Assembly: GCA_036392375.1 (NCBI GenBank)
Contig: DASVYC010000083.1
Location: forward strand, 62,001-126,000
Source of the DNA: JAFEBO01 sp036392375
GTDB taxonomy: Bacteria > Planctomycetota > Phycisphaerae > Phycisphaerales > UBA1924
Length of the DNA stretch: 64,000 nt
Direction: 5' to 3'
Shown here: one piece after another, positions 35,571 to 47,444 of the stretch
Layout: the number at the start of each line of letters is the position of its first letter
Numbering within the stretch: the first letter of the stretch is position 1
Notes under the pieces: model-generated
The model's input: only the letters and a program-made list of their open reading frames with translations
The model's database searches: none
What the model was told of the DNA's origin: nothing
Program-made: the position numbers and the translations under genes

Positions 35571-36200
35571 GGGAGCCGTTGCCGCGAGCCAGTCGATCAG
35601 CGAACGCGTCGGGGGTGAGAGCGTGTCGGTTTCGCGTGCTTCGGCCAGATTCTTCCATGCCGTTTGCGTGTACTCCCACTCGCGTGGGGCGGCTTCGGTA
35701 TCGGCGGGGACTTCGATTTTCAGCACCACGTCGTACGTTCGGGCGAATTCGTCGAGCACGATGGCGATCGGTGTCGGGATGGCGGTGGCAACGATGCCGG
35801 TTTCTTCGTGCAGTTCTTCGTGGAACTGGCGGATGATGTCGGAGAGTGTGATTTCGGTTGCGGTCGGCGAGGCGTCCACTCCGCCGCGGGGGGCGGTTTC
35901 CCAAAGGTCGCCGTAGATGCGTGTCTGTGGCGAGCGACGGCCGAGGAGAATCTCCTCGCGTCCATCGCGACGTCGGGTCACGACGCCGGAGATGCCGAGG
36001 GCCAGCACGCCGGTGGCGACGGTGGCGCCGACGACGAAGCGTTTATAGGTGTCGAAGGCGACGCGGAGGATCGGCGGCTCGCACGCCAGGACGCGGACGA
36101 TGCGGCCATCGTGCAAGCGTGGGCTGACGGCACGCATCGCGTCCCATTGCGATTCAACCGCCCCGGCCAGGGCGGCGTCCGGCTGCTGAGTCGCCGCCAT
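35565..36200 (-). CDS. NUDIX-like hydrolase
   Basis: 211 residues from ATG 36200; an upstream ATG at 36239 would add 13. The domain contains VTRRRDGREEILLGRRSPQT, DLWETAPRGGVDAS and a Nudix helix in a divergent form, FHEELHEETGI (E-E-x-x-E-E-T-G-I), with an insert between the Gly pair and the helix. NUDIX enzymes cleave nucleoside diphosphates linked to another moiety. The metal-binding E-E-x-x-E-E is present, so it may be active; the substrate is unknown. It is divergent from the FAD oxidase gene. Confidence 0.7.
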   Translation of the reverse strand: MAATQQPDAALAGAVESQWDAMRAVSPRLHDGRIVRVLACEPPILRVAFDTYKRFVVGATVATGVLALGISGVVTRRRDGREEILLGRRSPQTRIYGDLWETAPRGGVDASPTATEITLSDIIRQFHEELHEETGIVATAIPTPIAIVLDEFARTYDVVLKIEVPADTEAAPREWEYTQTAWKNLAEARETDTLSPPTRSLIDWLAATAPT

Positions 36201-36284
36201 CTCGATCCTCAATCGCGTGATGGGCCAGAGACGGATCACGCAATCAGCGTATCAGGCACGAATCGGCGTGGCGTACGCTGGCCC

Positions 36285-37253
36285 ATGGCCAGAGTCGTTG
36301 TTGTCGGTGCCGGAGTCATCGGGCTCACCACGGCCCTCGCGCTCGAACGAGAGGGGCACGAGGTCGTCATCCTCGCGAAGAACGCGGGCGAAGGGATCGT
36401 GTCGTTCGTCGCGGGCGCTGTGTGGTACCCGTTCAAGGTCGGGCCGGTCGACAAGGTGCCGGCGTGGGCCGCGGCGACGCGGGAGTGGATGCTGGCGCTC
36501 GCGGCAAACAGCCCCGAGGCGGGCGTGGACGTCCTCACGCGGCTCGAGCTCGCGGATAACGCGGCCCGGCCGTGGTGGGCGAGCGCAACACCGGACCTGG
36601 AGATGGTGCACGAGATCGACGGCAACCCGTTGCCGAACGGTGCGCCGTTCGCCTGGAGGTTCGCCGCGCCGCGAGCCGAGCCGCGGCTCTTCATGGCGTG
36701 GCTGCGTGCGAGCCTGCGAGCACGCGTGCAAGATAGAACGGTGGACGCCCTGCGAGAGACGCTTGCCGCGGAGAACGCTGATGCGCTGGTCAATTGCACT
36801 GGCCTCGCGGCCAGAGGGCTCACCGGCGACCACGAGCTGGTGGGCGTCTACGGCCAAGTTGTGATCACCGAGCCGGGCGGGCTCGACGTGCGGCAGTGCC
36901 TGGGCGATGAGCGCAACGAGCGGGAGATGTTCTACACCATCCCGCGGCGAGGCGAGGTTGTCTTGGGCGGGTGCGCGGAGCCTTCGCCGGACGATCGCCC
37001 GACCACGACCACCCCGGAGATGACCCGCGCGATTCTGAGCCGCGCCCAGCGGATGGGACTGCGACCGGGGCGTGTGATCCGAGAACGCGCGGGACTCCGT
37101 CCGTTCCGGTCCAGCGTTCGGCTGGAACGTGATCCCGATGAGCCACGGATCGTGCACAACTACGGCCACGGCGGTGCCGGCTACACCCTGTGCTGGGGCT
37201 GCGCGCAGGCCGCCGCGGCGCTGGTGCGAGGCTCCGCATCGGGAGTGGCGTGA
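36285..37253 (+). CDS. D-amino-acid oxidase family FAD enzyme
   Basis: 322 residues from ATG 36285. The Rossmann FAD motif VVVVGAGVIGLTTALALEREGHEVVILAK is at the N-terminus, then FVAGAVWYPF, ADALVNCTGLAARGL and the end motif RAGLRPFRSSVRLE with YGHGGAGYTLCWGCA. This matches D-amino-acid/D-aspartate oxidase (DAO), with the substrate Arg in GLRPFR and Tyr near NYGHGG. It deaminates D-amino acids with O2, making peroxide; eukaryotic DAO is the closest textbook relative. The protein lacks a targeting signal. Confidence 0.88.
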   Translation: MARVVVVGAGVIGLTTALALEREGHEVVILAKNAGEGIVSFVAGAVWYPFKVGPVDKVPAWAAATREWMLALAANSPEAGVDVLTRLELADNAARPWWASATPDLEMVHEIDGNPLPNGAPFAWRFAAPRAEPRLFMAWLRASLRARVQDRTVDALRETLAAENADALVNCTGLAARGLTGDHELVGVYGQVVITEPGGLDVRQCLGDERNEREMFYTIPRRGEVVLGGCAEPSPDDRPTTTTPEMTRAILSRAQRMGLRPGRVIRERAGLRPFRSSVRLERDPDEPRIVHNYGHGGAGYTLCWGCAQAAAALVRGSASGVA

Positions 37254-37362
37254 CCCTTCCGCCCGGCACGTCCCTCCAAGATCCTGCGAGAGCAGACATG
37301 CGACACCGCTCGGGTGAGGCGATCGTTCTACCCTTCCCCTCTCGCGAGGAACAGCGACTTAC

Positions 37363-38202
37363 ATGCGAATCTCGGTCATCATCGGCACGTACGAGCGCCC
37401 CCACTACCTGGTACGCACACTGGCCAGCATGGCGGGCCAGGATCTCCCGCCGCACGAGGTCATCATCGGCGACGACGGCTCTGGCGAGGAGACGCGCGAT
37501 GTCATCCGGCGCTTCCGCACAACGTCGCGATTTCCGGTGCTGCACGTGCGGCAGCAGCACGACGGCTGGCGCAAGTGCGCGATCATGAACAAGTGCATCG
37601 CCGAATCGAGCGGGGAGTACCTCGTCTTCACCGACGGCGACTGCATCCACCGCTGGGACTGGCTCCGGAACCACGCTCGCTTCGCACGGCCGGGACGGTT
37701 CCTGGGCGGGGGCGACCTGCGCCTCAACACCGCGGTGTCGGAGCGGATCACCGCCGAGGACGTGCTGGAACGCCGTCCGTTCTCGCCGACGTGGCTGCAA
37801 CGCAACGGCATGCGGTGGCGGCGGTCGATGGTGAAGGTGCTCCTGCCGCGGCCGTTAGCGCCGGCGATGGACCGGATCAACTTCACGCCAGCCCGCTTCA
37901 GCGCCCCCAACGCCTCGTGCTGGAAGAAAGACGCCGAGCGGGTCAACGGGTTCGACGAGCGCTTCGGATGGGGCAAGGAAGACGTCGAGTTCGGCGAACG
38001 CCTGCGGCACGCGGGCCTGGGCACGATGCACGTGCGGTATGTGGCGACCTGTCTGCACCTCGATCACCCCCGCGACGGCACGATCACGCGGGAGAAGATC
38101 GAGCACAACTTCCGGCTATTGGAAGAAGTGAAGCGGGAGAAGCGGGTGAAGGCCGAACGCGGGCTGGCGGAGATGAAGCGGGATTACACGGTGGAGCGGT
38201 AA
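37363..38202 (+). CDS. Family 2 glycosyltransferase
   Basis: 279 residues from ATG 37363. RISVIIGTYERPHYLVRTLASM, the nucleotide-sugar Asp pair in VIIGDDGSGEETRD, and the donor loop YLVFTDGDCIHRWDWL show a GT-A fold. The C-terminal NASCWKKDAERVNGFDERFGWGKEDVEFGERL is the galactosyltransferase-type acceptor region with catalytic E-D. It has no membrane helix. It probably acts in surface glycan or LPS assembly, which fits its distance of ~110 nt after the oxidase gene only loosely. Confidence 0.88.
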   Translation: MRISVIIGTYERPHYLVRTLASMAGQDLPPHEVIIGDDGSGEETRDVIRRFRTTSRFPVLHVRQQHDGWRKCAIMNKCIAESSGEYLVFTDGDCIHRWDWLRNHARFARPGRFLGGGDLRLNTAVSERITAEDVLERRPFSPTWLQRNGMRWRRSMVKVLLPRPLAPAMDRINFTPARFSAPNASCWKKDAERVNGFDERFGWGKEDVEFGERLRHAGLGTMHVRYVATCLHLDHPRDGTITREKIEHNFRLLEEVKREKRVKAERGLAEMKRDYTVER

Positions 38203-38221
38203 CGCCCGAGCTCCATCGCGA

Positions 38222-38297
38222 CATCGGAGATCCGACATCCGACATCCGACATCCGACATCCGACATCCGACATCCAACATCCAACATCCAACATCCA
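38222..38297. repeat. Tandem 7-bp repeat (GACATCC / AACATCC)
   Basis: About six units of GACATCC followed by four of AACATCC, after a first imperfect unit. It sits between the glycosyltransferase stop and the 5S terminator. It is the cleanest tandem form of a dispersed family seen also near 16370, 16460, 17535, 17605, 19090, 19210, 43985 and 48913. Confidence 0.85.
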
Positions 38298-38337
38298 AAA
38301 AAGAAAAGAGCCCCTCAAGGTTTACCTCAAGGGGCTC
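38294..38337 (-). terminator. Intrinsic terminator of the rRNA operon
   Basis: On the minus strand just past 5S: hairpin GAGCCCCT/AGGGGCTC with a further partly paired inner segment, followed by TTTTCTTTTTT. It is a textbook rho-independent terminator for the 23S-5S transcript. Confidence 0.85.
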
Positions 38338-38339
38338 AA

Positions 38340-38448
38340 AGTCGGCGATGACCTACTTTCCCGCAGTGCAGTATCATCGGCGGCATCGGCTTAACTGCTG
38401 TGTTCGAGATGGGAACAGGTGTCTCCCGATGCCTGTGGTCACCGACAA
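38340..38448 (-). rRNA. rrf: 5S ribosomal RNA
   Basis: Recognised on the minus strand by GTCGGTGACCACAGGCATCG at the 5' side, CCCATCTCGAACACAGCAG in loop B/C, GGGAAAGTAGGTCATCGCCGAC at the 3' side; the ends GTCGGTGA and ATCGCCGAC pair. About 109 nt. Ends are approximate by a few bases. Confidence 0.95.
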
Positions 38449-38616
38449 ACCGGACGTGTGATCTGTCGATCACGGTCCAGAGTGAACAAGTGAAGACGGA
38501 AGAAGAACGACGGTAGGACACTTGCGATGGGTCGCGGGTGCGACCGGCAAGAAATCGACTCTTGAAGCACGCCGAGGTGGTTGGCGACTCGCGTCGCAAC
38601 CGATGCCGCGGCGGCT

Positions 38617-41381
<2,765 letters not shown>

Positions 41382-42001
41382 GGACGCCGAGACTTGCGTC
41401 TCCTCGTCAAATTGGCCCCTGACGCATTCGCACCCGATTTAAGTGCTACGTCCGTCAGAGATGCCGCTCGCTTGCTGTTGCCAGCTCGCTCGCGGCACAT
41501 CAACCTGATTTGCGCTTCAAGAGTGATTGCAACTCTTCGCCCTGCTTCCTCCCGCGGTTGCCCGCTCGAATCCACCTGGCTCAGAGCCCAATCTCTTACT
41601 CGATATCTTGCTTACATTGCTTGCATTCTTTCCGTGCGTTCCGAGTGTTCGGAACGCACGTCGTCGTGAACCATGCCGCACAACGCTCCGACCCGGTACG
41701 CTTTCGCATCCGGAACCGGCCCGCTGTCGCATGGCTCAATTCTTCTTCACGTCTTAGCTTGTCAGAGAGGCCCGTTCCGTCACCTACGCGGCGGATCGGG
41801 TGCCGGGCTGCTTTCGCGTCCCGGCTGGTCGCCCGGTGAAGGGCGGAGAGAACTTTAGGTCTTCCCCCGCGTTGGTCAAGCTTTGGAGCGCTCAAAAACC
41901 CGGTACGCTGCACAAATATCTCAGAAAGCTGGGGTTGCGCCCGCGCACCGACGCACCCTTCGGGTCTTCACCTTGTCGGCCAAGACCCTATCAAAGACCA
42001 A
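41382..42001. other. Leader and promoter region of the 23S-5S operon; no gene
   Basis: 620 nt between the 23S 5' end and the stop of the next protein gene. I see no tRNA, 16S sequence or credible coding frame. The rRNA promoter is at 41852-41879, leaving a ~460-nt untranslated leader. Confidence 0.7.
41852..41879 (-). promoter_or_regulatory. Candidate sigma-70-type rRNA promoter
   Basis: On the minus strand TTGACC and TAAAGT are separated by 16 bp, near consensus TTGACA-N17-TATAAT. It is the best such pair in the leader and is oriented toward 23S. The predicted transcript would start about 41845. Confidence 0.6.
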
Positions 42002-43966
42002 TTACGGCTTCGCCGTCGCCGCCACTTCGCCCGCTTTCACCGAGAGTTCCAGGCGGCGGAGCAGCGCCGAGTCCCGGTCGCTGTCCGCCCGCATGTTGGC
42101 GATCGCCCCGTTCGCGTCGCGGAGCACCGCGGCGAAGACCCAATTGCCCCCGCTGCCGGGCACCTGGGCGACATCGAGCAGCAGCACGCTGGTCGCGACG
42201 CGGATGCGGTCGGGCACCGTGAAGTCGATCGCCGGAGCGGTCTCGGGCGGCGTGGCCCCGGGGGGCGTGTTGACGGGCGTGGACCCCGGAGGCGTGTTCG
42301 GAACGGGCGGCACGGGAGGAATCGTCGGACCGCCTGGGGGCGTCGCGGCAGTGTTGTGAGAAAGCGACGCGGCCAGGGCCTTGGGCAGCGGGATGTCGCC
42401 GACCAAGGGGTCGCCGATGTTCATGCCCGCCGTCTGCGTGCGGTAGTAACCCAGGTAGAACTTGAAGAGCTGCACCGAGGCGCGGGCCTCGCCCAGTTCG
42501 CTGCGGGGCGTGACCGAGGTGACGAAGAAGTACTCGGAGCGATCGACGTCGACGGGCGTGCTCCATTCCGACCAGGGGCCGCGAACGATCGAAGCATCGG
42601 CGGCCTTCTTCTGCTCTTCCTTCAGCAGCGAGCCGCGGCCGAAGAGCGGGTTGTTCACGCCCACGCGAAGGCGGTAGCGGTAGCGCTCGCCCGGTGTCGC
42701 GGTGGCGTCATGCACCCAGAATCGCACGTTGTCCGAATTCAAGAGGCTTGCGCCGGCCTCAACGATCTCGGTGCCCTGCCCCTGCACGGAGCCGAGACGC
42801 TGCACATCGGCTTCAAGCCGCACGATCTCCGCCTCGATCGACTTGATCTCGTTGTTGAGGCGGTTGCGCTGCGGGGCTGCGGTGTCACGAGCCGGCGTCG
42901 TCGTCGCCGGCGGCGTGGGACGATCACCGGGGCGATTGGGCTGAGCCGGGTCGCGGGGTGCGGGCTGCTCGCGCGTGGGGGCGGCGGGGAGCTTGCTGAG
43001 CTCGTCCTTCTTGGCCTGCAGCTCGGTCTTTTTCTCCGCCAGACGTGCCTGCTTCTGGCTCAGGTCGTTGACGTCGATCTTCGCGGCCGAGAGAGCCGCC
43101 ATGGTGCTCGGCGCCTCCCACACGCGGGTGCCGATGGTCTTGTAGAACGCCGGGCGGAGGATGTCGGCCGATCGCTCCTTGGCCTGCACGGTGAATGTCT
43201 GCATGTCGCTGGTGGTCTTCACCGAGTCGGACCAGGTAGTGATGAACAGCGTGCGGCCGAGCATGGGCGGAACGAGGACGGGGTCGGCCCACGTGCCGTC
43301 GGACTTGGACTGCTGGCGCTCGACTTCCACGGAGACGACCTCAAGGCCCTCGCGCCACCAGCCCTGGGGCATCGGCTCGAGCGGGCCGGTGCCGTCGGGA
43401 TCGGTGAGGAGCGAATCGATGAGAGCCTTGCCGCTGAAGCTCGATTCGACGCTCACGAAGGCGTGGTCGTACGGCTGCTCCTTGGGGAGGATGCCGGCGA
43501 GCACCGGCGCGTTCTTGACCTCGTCCGAAGCGATGGTCGCCCAATAGGACGCGGCGATCGCGGGCGCGGGGGCGGGGAGATTGAGCTCGGCGTAGATGGC
43601 GTCGCTGGCCTTGATGGGGCCGCCGCCGCCGAGGGCGATCGAGGGGCCGAAAGCGTTCAGGGTCTTGCGTGGCGCGATCCCGCCGGAGACCAGGGTGTCG
43701 AACTGCTTCTTGAGATCGGCGCCGGGGGCGTCGATACCGGGCGCGAGCTCGGGGTTGCTCGATTCCATCTTGCCCTTGAGCACCGCGGCGGCGGCCTTCA
43801 CGGGCTCGAAAGCGCGCTCGGGGGGAAGCGTTGCGTTCCCGACCGTGACCTGGTTGGGCTGGGTCAGGAACTGCTGCGCGATCACGCCGAGGAACACCAG
43901 GCCGGTCACGCCGACGACGGCCTTCTCGATGTGCTGCTCGATCGGGTTGATGCCTTTGAGCTTCAT
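42002..43966 (-). CDS. Single-pass membrane protein of the pilus-assembly-like operon
   Basis: 654 residues from ATG 43966. N-terminal helix (AVVGVTGLVFLGVIAQQF) then a large periplasmic part. Regions: a globular segment to about residue 300, a charged coiled coil (SQKQARLAEKKTELQAKKDELS), a Pro-rich linker, a second coiled coil (NRLNNEIKSIEAEIVRLEADVQRL) and a Pro/Thr-rich stretch (PPVPPVPNTPPGSTPV). No named domain is recognised; topology and position suggest a PilP/PilO-like alignment protein. It is the last gene after pilM and the 475-residue gene, 65 nt away with a GGATGTCGGAT repeat in the gap. Confidence 0.6.
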   Translation of the reverse strand: MKLKGINPIEQHIEKAVVGVTGLVFLGVIAQQFLTQPNQVTVGNATLPPERAFEPVKAAAAVLKGKMESSNPELAPGIDAPGADLKKQFDTLVSGGIAPRKTLNAFGPSIALGGGGPIKASDAIYAELNLPAPAPAIAASYWATIASDEVKNAPVLAGILPKEQPYDHAFVSVESSFSGKALIDSLLTDPDGTGPLEPMPQGWWREGLEVVSVEVERQQSKSDGTWADPVLVPPMLGRTLFITTWSDSVKTTSDMQTFTVQAKERSADILRPAFYKTIGTRVWEAPSTMAALSAAKIDVNDLSQKQARLAEKKTELQAKKDELSKLPAAPTREQPAPRDPAQPNRPGDRPTPPATTTPARDTAAPQRNRLNNEIKSIEAEIVRLEADVQRLGSVQGQGTEIVEAGASLLNSDNVRFWVHDATATPGERYRYRLRVGVNNPLFGRGSLLKEEQKKAADASIVRGPWSEWSTPVDVDRSEYFFVTSVTPRSELGEARASVQLFKFYLGYYRTQTAGMNIGDPLVGDIPLPKALAASLSHNTAATPPGGPTIPPVPPVPNTPPGSTPVNTPPGATPPETAPAIDFTVPDRIRVATSVLLLDVAQVPGSGGNWVFAAVLRDANGAIANMRADSDRDSALLRRLELSVKAGEVAATAKP

Positions 43967-44031
43967 GCGGACTCCGGGGTCAGATTCGGATGTCGGATAG
44001 CGGATGTCGAAGATGGGAACGGCGAACGCGA

Positions 44032-45459
44032 TCAGCCGCCGCCGGGCGGGGTCTGACCGTCGGCTGGCTGGCCTTCGGGCTTGGCGTTGGGGTCGGCCGG
44101 CGGAGGCAGATCGGGCAGGCCCAGGGCGGTGCGCACGGCCTTGGGGAAGTACTGCTCGGTCCAGCTTCGCAGCCAGATGGCCTCGATGTCAACGAGCACG
44201 CGGACGACGTTCTCATCGCCGTAGTAGTAGCCGTTGGCGAGCTCGTTCCAGCCGTCGACCTTTTCCATCGCGATGCCGGTGACGGTCATGAAGTTGGTGC
44301 GCGCGACGGCGTTGAAGAACTCGGGGAGCTTGCTGCTGGCGACGATGAGCTGCAGCTTGGCCTTGCGGACGTCGTAGATGTTGGCGCCGGCGGAGTCGCT
44401 GAAGCCCGTGATCGAATCGCCAACCGAGGACGCGGGGGCGCTGGGATCAGTCGGCGTGGCGCCCGGCGCCGGAGTCGCGGACGCGGCGGTCTGCACCCGC
44501 CACGGCAGCAGCTCGATCTTCTCGATGCGCTTAATCACCGCCTCACGCACGGGGAGCGGGCGCCCGTTGACGCTGTTGGCGTTCTTGACGATCGCGAACA
44601 GGTCTTTGAGGAACCAGTAGTCGGCCTGGTAGTTGAAGGCCTGGGTGACACTCAAGGGTGTCGAGGGCGCGGTGAGCAGAATGCCGCCGCTGCTGGATGT
44701 GTCGCCGAAACCGCTGGGGCGGCCCGGGGAGGTGCCCGATCCGGCCGAGCCGGCGCCGGGGAAGGCGCTCATGTCGCCGTAGACGCGGACCTCATTGGCC
44801 TTGCGCACGTACTCGTTGCGGCGCGCCTCGACGAGGAGCTTCTGGAGTGATTCCTTCTCGGTGGGTGTGAGCTCGCGGGTGGGCGAGGAGCCGCGGATCT
44901 TCTCGATCTCACGTTTCTCGATGTCCTTGAGCTGGGCCTCGAGCACCGCGGCGTTAACCGGGCCGCCGGCACCCACGTCCGCGAGCAGCGCGGCATAGGC
45001 CGAGGGGATGCCGCGGTCGTTGTTGCCCACGAGCTTGGTGACAAAGTCCAGTGGCTTGCTGAGCTGCTCGCCGTCCTTGGGCTCCGGGAAGAGTCCTTCC
45101 ACCAACGGTGCTTTGCCCGCGAGGTTGAAGGCCTCGGCGGCCTTGACCACCGATTCGCCGCCCGAGAGCAGGGTCTTCTTCCGCTCGGCGTAGCGCTGCG
45201 TCAGCACCGCATTGGGCTCGGACTTCTGCTCGACCGCCGGGCCGGTGCCGATGGTCGGCAGGGCGTAGGTGACCTTGAGGTTGTTCACCTGGCTCAGGAG
45301 GTCGTTGGCGGCCTTCTCTTGCTCGGTCTTGATCTGCTGGTTCCAGTTGCTGCTGAACCACCAGGTCGTGCCCAGGATCGCGACGGTAACCACGCTCAGG
45401 GTCGGGATGGCCCAGTGCTTCTTGACACCCTGAAGGACTTGCTTGAAATCAAACTTCAC
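44032..45459 (-). CDS. PilO-like inner-membrane assembly protein
   Basis: 475 residues from ATG 45459. Short cytoplasmic N-terminus (FDFKQVLQGVKKHW), one membrane helix (AIPTLSVVTVAILGTTWWF), coiled coil (NQQIKTEQEKAANDLLSQVNNL), an extended middle (ADVGAGGPVNAAVLEAQLKDIEKREIEKIRG), and a C-terminal ferredoxin-like part (KLQLIVASSKLPEFFNAVARTNFMTVTGIAMEK), where PilO-type proteins also have a small alpha/beta domain. The Pro/Ala-rich tail is low complexity. It overlaps pilM by 4 nt, so the two are translationally coupled. The PilO assignment rests on topology and context and is tentative. Confidence 0.6.
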   Translation of the reverse strand: MKFDFKQVLQGVKKHWAIPTLSVVTVAILGTTWWFSSNWNQQIKTEQEKAANDLLSQVNNLKVTYALPTIGTGPAVEQKSEPNAVLTQRYAERKKTLLSGGESVVKAAEAFNLAGKAPLVEGLFPEPKDGEQLSKPLDFVTKLVGNNDRGIPSAYAALLADVGAGGPVNAAVLEAQLKDIEKREIEKIRGSSPTRELTPTEKESLQKLLVEARRNEYVRKANEVRVYGDMSAFPGAGSAGSGTSPGRPSGFGDTSSSGGILLTAPSTPLSVTQAFNYQADYWFLKDLFAIVKNANSVNGRPLPVREAVIKRIEKIELLPWRVQTAASATPAPGATPTDPSAPASSVGDSITGFSDSAGANIYDVRKAKLQLIVASSKLPEFFNAVARTNFMTVTGIAMEKVDGWNELANGYYYGDENVVRVLVDIEAIWLRSWTEQYFPKAVRTALGLPDLPPPADPNAKPEGQPADGQTPPGGG

Positions 45460-47444
45460 TTGGCGGCCTCCGGGTTGGCGGGCTGAGCGGGCAGCTTCGA
45501 GGCGGTGAACGTGATTGTGAACGTGGTGGCGGCCGGCTGCCCGTCGGGCTGCGGCGAACGGAGCATGGAGAGCGGAGCGAGCGTTTCCAGGCTCCCGCCG
45601 CCGCTGCCGCCGGTGTTGCCGCCTTGCTGTGGTATCCCGGGCGTGGGCGTCGAGGTGATGGCGCGCGGGTCGCCGGAGCCGGTGTTGGTGCTCGCCTCCT
45701 GGCGCCAGGGCGTCGGGGCGACGTGGATCTCGTAGGGCACGCCGGGGCGCACCGCGCTCGCACGCAGCCAGCGGTCGAGCGTCGCAAGCATGAACTTCTG
45801 CGACTCGGGCTGGTGCGTGGACACCTGCATCTCGACCACCACCTGGGCACGGTCGGCGGGGCCCAGCGGACGGACCGACGCGGCTTCCACGATGGCGGGC
45901 GCGCCGCCCGTCTGACTGGGATCAGCGCCCGCCGCACCAGCGGGGTAGAAGAAGGTTCGCATCTTCTCGAGCCGGAAGCCGTCGGGCACCACGGCGTCGG
46001 AGCCAACCGACTTGGCCCACGCAGGGGCTTGCTGCTGCGCCGCCTCGAGCATCAGACCGATGTCATTCACGATGTGGGCGTAGAACGCGCGATCGGCGAC
46101 GAAGCTGATGAGCTTGGTCGGACGCTCGTCGGGAGCGGCTCCCCCCACCACGCCCGCGGCCTCGGCCTCCTGCTTCAGGCGGTTGCCCTCGCTGATCACC
46201 GAGCGCACCTCGGAGACCACCGGCTCGGCCGCGGCACGCTGCACCGCGGCCTGATCGAGGAACGGACGGGCGAACATCGCGGCGCCCGCGACCGCGGCGA
46301 TGCCCGCGGCGGCCCCGAACCACTTGACCTTGCCCTTCCACATCGCCTCGCGGATGATCGAAACGGGCATGAGGTTGGCGTTGATCGTGCCCGCGCCCAG
46401 ACCCTGCAGAGCGAGGCCGTAGGCGGTGGTGAGCTCCAGGCAACGCGCCTTGAACTTGCTGGCCCGCTCACCGCCTTCTTGGCCGCCGTCAAGGGAGTTG
46501 AGGTTGGCCTTCTTGAACTCTTCGACGCGGTAGACCTCGATGCCGAGCTGCTGCTTGAGGTACTTGCGCAAGCCGGGCAGATTCGAGGTCGCGCCGATGA
46601 GGATCACACGCTGCAGGTTGGCGTCCTTGTGCAGCGACTGGTAGTAACCGATCGAACGCTGGATGTCCTGACCCAGGTCGGTGAAGACCGGACGCATCGC
46701 CTGGAAGACCTGGCGGGCGTGCTTGGAATCCTCGGCGTCCTGCTTGAGCTTCTCGGCCTTGGGGTAACCGATCTGGAACGCCTGCACGAGCGCGTCAGTG
46801 AACTGATGCCCGCCCAGCGGGAAGGTGCGCACCCACATGCGCCCGGCCTCGGAGATCACCAGGTCGGTCGAGGTGGTGCCGATGTCCACGATGATCGTGC
46901 CCGGCGTCTTCTCATCGAACTCCAGGTCGTACGCGAGAGCGTTGAAGACCGAGATCGGGCCCAGGGTGACGAAGCTGGGCGTGAGGCCCACGTCCTGGAG
47001 CATCGTGAGACGCTCCATGATGCGCTCGCGGGTAATCGCGAAGATGCCGACCTCGATCTCGGGCGAGTCGGGGCTGAGGAAGGTCTGGTAGTCCCATTCC
47101 ACCTGCTCGAGCGGGAAGGGGATCTGCTGCATCGCCTCGAACTTGACGATGTCGGGGACCTTCTTGGGCTCGACGGGCGGCAGCTTGGCGAAACGCGCAA
47201 AGCTGGAGTGCCCGGGCACGCTCACCGCGATCTGGGAGTTGGTGAGGTCGTACTGACTGACCAGCGTGCCCAGCGAGACGCGCAGGACGTCCGCCGGATC
47301 GACGCCCGGCGTCGAGAGCGTCTTGGGGTGATCGATGATCGCCATGTCCAGGACATTGACGCGATCACCGACGTTCTCGAGCTTGACGGCCTTGATGGCC
47401 GCGGCCCCGATCTCGATGCCCCAGCAGATATTCGAACTCGCCAT
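45456..47444 (-). CDS. pilM: Type IV pilus assembly protein PilM fused to a PilN-like region
   Basis: 662 residues from ATG 47444 (MASSNICWGIEIGAAAIKAVKLE). Residues 1-~370 are PilM: actin-like ATPase with IGAAAIKAVKL, FEAMQQIPFPLEQVEWDYQ, IIVDIGTTSTDLVIS, MWVRTFPLGGHQFTDAL and LIGATSNLPGLRKYL. A membrane helix (VKWFGAAAGIAAVAGAAMFARP) and a periplasmic helical/beta part up to ~660 replace a separate PilN. PilM normally binds the PilN N-terminus, so here the two are one chain. The Gly/Pro-rich end (QQGGNTGGSGGGS) is a linker. It serves a type IV pilus or type II secretion machine. Confidence 0.85.
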   Translation of the reverse strand: MASSNICWGIEIGAAAIKAVKLENVGDRVNVLDMAIIDHPKTLSTPGVDPADVLRVSLGTLVSQYDLTNSQIAVSVPGHSSFARFAKLPPVEPKKVPDIVKFEAMQQIPFPLEQVEWDYQTFLSPDSPEIEVGIFAITRERIMERLTMLQDVGLTPSFVTLGPISVFNALAYDLEFDEKTPGTIIVDIGTTSTDLVISEAGRMWVRTFPLGGHQFTDALVQAFQIGYPKAEKLKQDAEDSKHARQVFQAMRPVFTDLGQDIQRSIGYYQSLHKDANLQRVILIGATSNLPGLRKYLKQQLGIEVYRVEEFKKANLNSLDGGQEGGERASKFKARCLELTTAYGLALQGLGAGTINANLMPVSIIREAMWKGKVKWFGAAAGIAAVAGAAMFARPFLDQAAVQRAAAEPVVSEVRSVISEGNRLKQEAEAAGVVGGAAPDERPTKLISFVADRAFYAHIVNDIGLMLEAAQQQAPAWAKSVGSDAVVPDGFRLEKMRTFFYPAGAAGADPSQTGGAPAIVEAASVRPLGPADRAQVVVEMQVSTHQPESQKFMLATLDRWLRASAVRPGVPYEIHVAPTPWRQEASTNTGSGDPRAITSTPTPGIPQQGGNTGGSGGGSLETLAPLSMLRSPQPDGQPAATTFTITFTASKLPAQPANPEAAK

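Noticed and set aside
38222..38297. CRISPR array.
   Set aside because: The units are 7-bp tandem repeats without spacers and there are no cas genes in the window.
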